DNA of 24,631 nt from Hypsibius dujardini. Taxonomy: Eukaryota > Tardigrada > Eutardigrada > Parachela > Hypsibiidae. The position numbers were made by a program, and so were the translations under genes. The number at the start of each line of letters is the position of its first letter. The first letter of the stretch is position 1. The stretch lies in NCBI GenBank assembly GCA_001579985.1, contig LRSR01007102.1, forward strand, positions 1 through 24,631, given 5' to 3'. Below are positions 20,530-24,631 of the stretch, piece after piece. The notes under the pieces were generated by a model. That model saw only the letters and a program-made list of their open reading frames with translations, did no database searches and had not been told where the DNA came from.

Positions 20530-22050
20530 CAGCAGGGGGATGGTGGACGAAAGTCGAAGACGTCCCTGAGCAAAATTCGATTTCCCTCCTACTTCCCCGC
20601 GCGGGAGCTCACGCCTGTGAGGTGCGATGAATAGCGGGGTTCAGGCGGTATTCAGAAACTCGCGTCGGGGGAATAAATCAGTGGAGAAGAAGACGCGCTT
20701 TCGTGTACAAAGTCTTCCCCAAAGTATTTTGCGATCTCCTTGACAACTTCCTCCGCACCGTTTCCTCGTCAGGGTCGCTCCTCGCTGCTAGCACTTAATT
20801 CCATGAAGGAGAATCAAACACGCGTGTGTGTGTGTGTGTGCGTCAGGAGGGGAAGACGAGAGAAGAGAAGTGAGGAGAGGAGGAAATGGAGGAAGAAGCC
20901 TTCTGAGAAGAGCGCTTAAAAGAGCCTTTCTTTCTTCACCCACCGCTCCGTAATCTGCAAAGAAAAGAACGCGGAATCAGAAATAAACTTTTTTTGGTGT
21001 TATGAAAACAGTCGAGAGAAAATGGCAAAAACGGATAAGATGAGCTGCCAAAAAATTAAGCCAAAACAATAAGCGCTTTCCCTGCCGATTCTCCGGTAAA
21101 TTCACCGGTTAACTGTACAGGGAGAATGCGCAGTAAAGCCAACTAAAACTTACGGATATTTTGTGTAAATTTTATCCGGAATAAGGTAAAGATAATTGCA
21201 AACTCAACAGGATGGATTGTGGCCCTTTAAAATCATTTGGTCGGGGTGTGGAGCACGAGAATAAGGAAATCGCGGAAGGCGTGGAGAAAGATCGCAGACT
21301 AACTTGGCTTGCAACGCACTGCGACGAACCTTCTCTCTGCTCATGTTGTTGCCCCTTGCTCGCTGACGCTGACAGACAGACGCATGCGATGCGATCGACC
21401 GGCTGTTTATAGTCAGCCGAATGGTACAAAATGAAGTGGCACGCCGTATGGTGCAAATACGTATCCGACTAACCAGCCACGCAATCAATCAATCTATCCA
21501 GTCTCAACTTATAATGTGCATGGAGTTCTGTTTTGCGGTGTGCCTCAGGCCCATCGATTAATCGATATTTTAAATTGCCGCGTGCATTTTTTTTTACCGC
21601 GAAGTGCAGTAAATTTACGGTTTAAATTGCTGGGCTTATGTAAGCACAAATTCTCACGTCTCCGGTACTTCCGGTTAATTCTTACACCTCTAGCGCGAAA
21701 CATCGATACCTCTCTATGCCGGTTAATTTCGTTCATACACCCTATGTATTATTGATTGTCGCTGTCACGTCCCATAGATGTTCTGCCAAAAAGACGCCCA
21801 CATCTCATATTTTAATCACTCCTAATTTATTGAACTTCTTTTGCAAATAATTATATATATTACAGTTTTTTTTCACTTAAAAAAATAAATTTATTTATTC
21901 GACGACGGAAGGTACACAGACGAAAATTCGTTCCGGAGAAATCGTTTCAGTATACGTAAAAAGCACCGATTTTATCGGTCTATCGTTACGGTAAAAGACA
22001 AAGTTCACGACAGAGAAAAAATCTGGCACAACTAACGAAGCACCCCATAA
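20530..22050. other. Upstream flank of UBL3
   Basis: Contains a candidate acceptor (ttttgctcag, AG at 20567-20566) 36 bases before the first ATG, a GT run at about 20824-20840, and a perfect 14-base palindrome, ATCGATTAATCGAT, at 21553-21566. No gene, TATA box or tRNA is supported. Confidence 0.55.
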
Positions 22051-22062
22051 CCCTGGAGCAAT

Positions 22063-22250
22063 GTCTGCGTGTCTGCGTGTCTCCGTGTCTGCGTGTCTGC
22101 GTGTCTGCGTGTATCCGTGTCTGCGTGTCTACGTGTCTGTGTGTCTACTTGTCTGCGTGTCTACGTGTCTGGGTGTCTGAGTGTCTGGATGTCTGAGTGT
22201 CTGCGTGTCTGCGTGTCTGGGTGTTTGGGTGTCTGCCTGTCTGCGTGCCT
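22063..22250. repeat. 8-bp GTGTCTGC minisatellite-like array
   Basis: Roughly two dozen variants of an eight-base unit (gtgtctgc with substitutions such as gtgtctac, gtgtctgg and gtgtctga) run head to tail on the plus strand. It is distinct from the four-base arrays elsewhere but compositionally related. Confidence 0.9.
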
Positions 22251-23379
22251 ATGTACACCATATACTTGCCGTATCACTTACCATATCATGTGGACTGTGG
22301 ACAGTCACAATATTATTGTTGCAGCAGAGCGGAATGTCAGAGCTGTCCGGAATCTATGCCTCGTTGGACTCGCCAGCAAGGCCTTCAAAAAAAACGTCGG
22401 ATAAGTAAAAACAGACAACTGTCAAAGCCGTTCCAGACAAAAGGCGCAAACACTCAGAGAAGTTGTTTCCAACCGCGGGATTCTAAGAAGTAACAATGCG
22501 GTCAGAGTGTGTGGTTGTGTTCGCAAGTGTGGCGGATATGTTGTTGCCAGCCTGTTTTGCCACTTGTCCAAAGAGGACTTCATGCACGGGCAAGACTTTG
22601 TCTGGAGATCCAGTCAGAGTGAGACACAGACAGACAGACAGACATACGGAAAGAGGGGAAACGTTTCTGATTATGATCTCGATGACCGCTGGACAAACGA
22701 CTGCTCTCCGGCGTAAAGATATCTGTTTGATGCCGGCTTTCTCCTTTTCTTGCCTTCCCCCTGGCTCTCTTGTCTGTGTGGCTGGCTGTCTGTCTCTGAC
22801 CGATAAGATTCGACCTGACTCAAATGCCTTTATTACCCCGCTGACTGATCAGTCTCTCTTGACCACTTTCCACTTTCTCTCTCAAAATCTCCCGTCCACA
22901 CTTGCTGCTTCCCTTTCGTTCAGGTTCACCTCTCTTGTCTGGCTCCTGCCTGACTGTGTGCCCCAAGACAGGCAGAAACTAAACAGCCTTTGGAAATATA
23001 AGTTTCTCTGTAATCTTTGTCTGCCCGCCCTCTCGGCGAAAACGAAAGAGGTCTATTATCTTTTCCGCCATCGTGCCCTTGTCTCTTCCTTGTCGGTCTG
23101 TCTGTGTCGATGTCTGGCTGTTTGAGGCGAATCGGGAAAGACGGCTATAAAGATATCGTTTACATGAAAGACTGATGTCCAACAGTGACCTGCACCACAC
23201 GGTTTTGAAAGATGTATTTGATTTTGGCTTGGTGGCGCGGGGTCGGGGTAGAATTGCAATTACGCGCTCAAATTTCAGAGTTGACCGAGCATGCCGGTAG
23301 GGGTGTCTGTGCGAAGAAGTTATGCTAATTTAATGATTAACGCCTGAGTCTGTTTTGCTTACCATTTCGTGTCTGAGAC
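22251..23379. other. No supported gene
   Basis: This interval has a short GACA run (about 22626-22645) and pyrimidine-rich sequence. A 209-codon open frame on the plus strand (22496-23125) lacks recognisable domains and reads through simple sequence, so it is not called. Confidence 0.55.
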
Positions 23380-23394
23380 TATCTCCATGTTTGA

Positions 23395-23600
23395 GTATCT
23401 GTAAGTCTGTGTGTCTGCCCGCCTATCTATCTTTATGCCTATCTGTCTGTCTGTCTGTCTGTCTATCTGTCTGCCTGCCTGTCTTTCTGTTTGTCTGTCT
23501 GCCTATCTGAATGCCTGTCTGTCTGTCTGCCTGCCTATCTGTCTGTCATGTGTCTGACTGAGTCTGCCTGTGAGCCTGTCTGTCTATTCACATGCCTGCC
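23395..23600. repeat. TGTC/CTGT array
   Basis: CTGT units on the plus strand with CTGC and CTAT variants, densest at about 23440-23475. Confidence 0.9.
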
Positions 23601-24445
23601 TTGACGTCAATGGGTGACATCATTGCTTATGCTTCTGTGCCTAATTCTGATGATCTCACTCCAATGTGCCATAGATTTTTCGAAGATTTTAAGGCCGATA
23701 ATCTTTCAAGTTATTAATGCATGTCTCGAACGCTGGTGACTGCCCAGTGGTGTCGGATTCTCGCATGACCAGCGGTTTCACACCTGCAAGAATTCTTGGC
23801 CCACCGAACGATATCCGGTTTCGTCGGTAGTGTCATGCAGACAAACGGTCCCGAGGTGAGCTCCGTGGTCCGCAGCCGCCTTGCTGTGACGACAAAGTGG
23901 CGAGGACAATCACAGACATCTCAGTAATGTTGAAGCTGACGGAAACGAAAACGCAACTGTCGTGACTTTAAAAGGTCCGTTCAGCACATCATCTAGATTA
24001 CCTGTCGAAGACCCAACCGGTAATTCCGCGTTCTCTGCTAGTGAGATACGAAAAGATCGATGGACATCCCAGGCAAGATGTACAAATGCACTGACAGATA
24101 AGTGTCAAAGAAGATGACAGTTGGACAAGCATCACAATTCCAAATCTGACCCTGAGAACCTCGCATCACCTGACGACTAGAGAGCGACAGGAAAACGAAT
24201 GAACACACAGACACGGAAGAAGATGCCGCCATAAAACGAACAAAAATCTAAATAAATCTTCAACAGACATGGCCTCGACGATGGGCGAGGATAGCTTCCG
24301 TGGAAGAAGGGCAGGCTTCGGTTAGCACTTCTGGTCCATTTGGTCCAAGCCATATTGTGTCTTCTGCAAGTAAAGGGATACCGTTAATACTGCATGCAGA
24401 AAGCGAAACGCGTAGATTCGATTCCTGATGGGACTAGTGAGGAGG
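23601..24445. other. No supported gene; one weak terminal-exon candidate
   Basis: Non-repetitive sequence with no recognised coding exon. On the minus strand an acceptor-like cttgcag is followed by 13 codons and a stop (24363-24322), which might be a terminal exon of a gene lying to the right. There is no downstream minus-strand AATAAA to support it. Confidence 0.4.
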
Positions 24446-24449
24446 ACGG

Positions 24450-24631
24450 TGATCAGACAGATACTAAGATAGACAGTCGAAAAATACAGATAGAGAGACA
24501 AACAGACAGATAGACAGAGAAAAAGAGGGGCAGAGAGACAGATATCCAAAGAGACAGACAAAGAGACCGACAAACAGCCAGACAGCCAAAAAGACAAACA
24601 GGCAGGCAGCGATACAGACAGATAGACAGAT
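24450..24631. repeat. GACA-type tract at right edge
   Basis: Interrupted GACA/CAGA units on the plus strand continuing to the end of the window. Confidence 0.9.

Noticed and set aside
22496-23125. 209-codon plus-strand open frame
   Set aside because: No domain seen, and it passes through GACA and pyrimidine-rich sequence. Likely chance.
24405-24432. tRNA or tRNA-derived SINE, from a B-box-like GATTCGATTCC
   Set aside because: No matching A box or acceptor stem at the right spacing was found upstream.

Overview
This is a metazoan genomic window, not a bacterial one. Three multi-exon, intron-rich protein-coding genes lie in a row, all on the minus strand. Introns carry long GACA/TGTC (CTGT) tetranucleotide arrays, and there is no operon, rRNA, tRNA, CRISPR or intact transposon that I can support. 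Exon and intron sizes, plus the heavy TGTC-type arrays, are reminiscent of flatworm genomes, possibly cestode. That is an impression from repeat style and not proof of taxonomy.

Layout from right to left, in the direction of transcription: (1) a UBL3-type membrane-anchored ubiquitin-fold gene, ATG at 20529 and stop at 14302, five coding exons, with a 5 kb first intron; (2) an epsin gene, ATG at 12315 and stop at 9194, five coding exons, encoding ENTH, two UIMs, DPW motifs, a clathrin box and NPF motifs; (3) a large gene with ATG at 8475 that runs off the left edge, thirteen coding exons visible (at least 1097 residues), with an N-terminal PWWP-like domain, a long Ser/Pro-rich basic linker with a nuclear localisation signal, and a C-terminal BTB/BACK-like region. 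Every splice junction was placed so that reading phase is preserved. All introns are GT-AG except intron 3 of the PWWP gene, which is GC-AG.

The stretch right of 20530 (about 4.1 kb) is the upstream flank of UBL3. It contains simple repeats and no gene I can defend, apart from a very weak candidate terminal exon near 24322. The intergenic gaps are about 0.7 kb (PWWP gene to epsin) and 2.0 kb (epsin to UBL3).

Functionally, UBL3 and epsin both belong to membrane traffic and ubiquitin biology: UBL3 is a prenylated ubiquitin-fold protein linked to vesicle sorting, and epsin is an endocytic adaptor reading ubiquitin. The PWWP-BTB-like protein looks nuclear. Nothing in the sequence shows that the three are co-regulated. 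The most interesting observations are the PWWP plus BTB/BACK-like architecture, its 28-base exon followed by a GC donor inside the PWWP fold, a duplicated intronic module next to two different exons, complementary tetranucleotide arrays flanking exons, and an expanded cysteine tail on UBL3.
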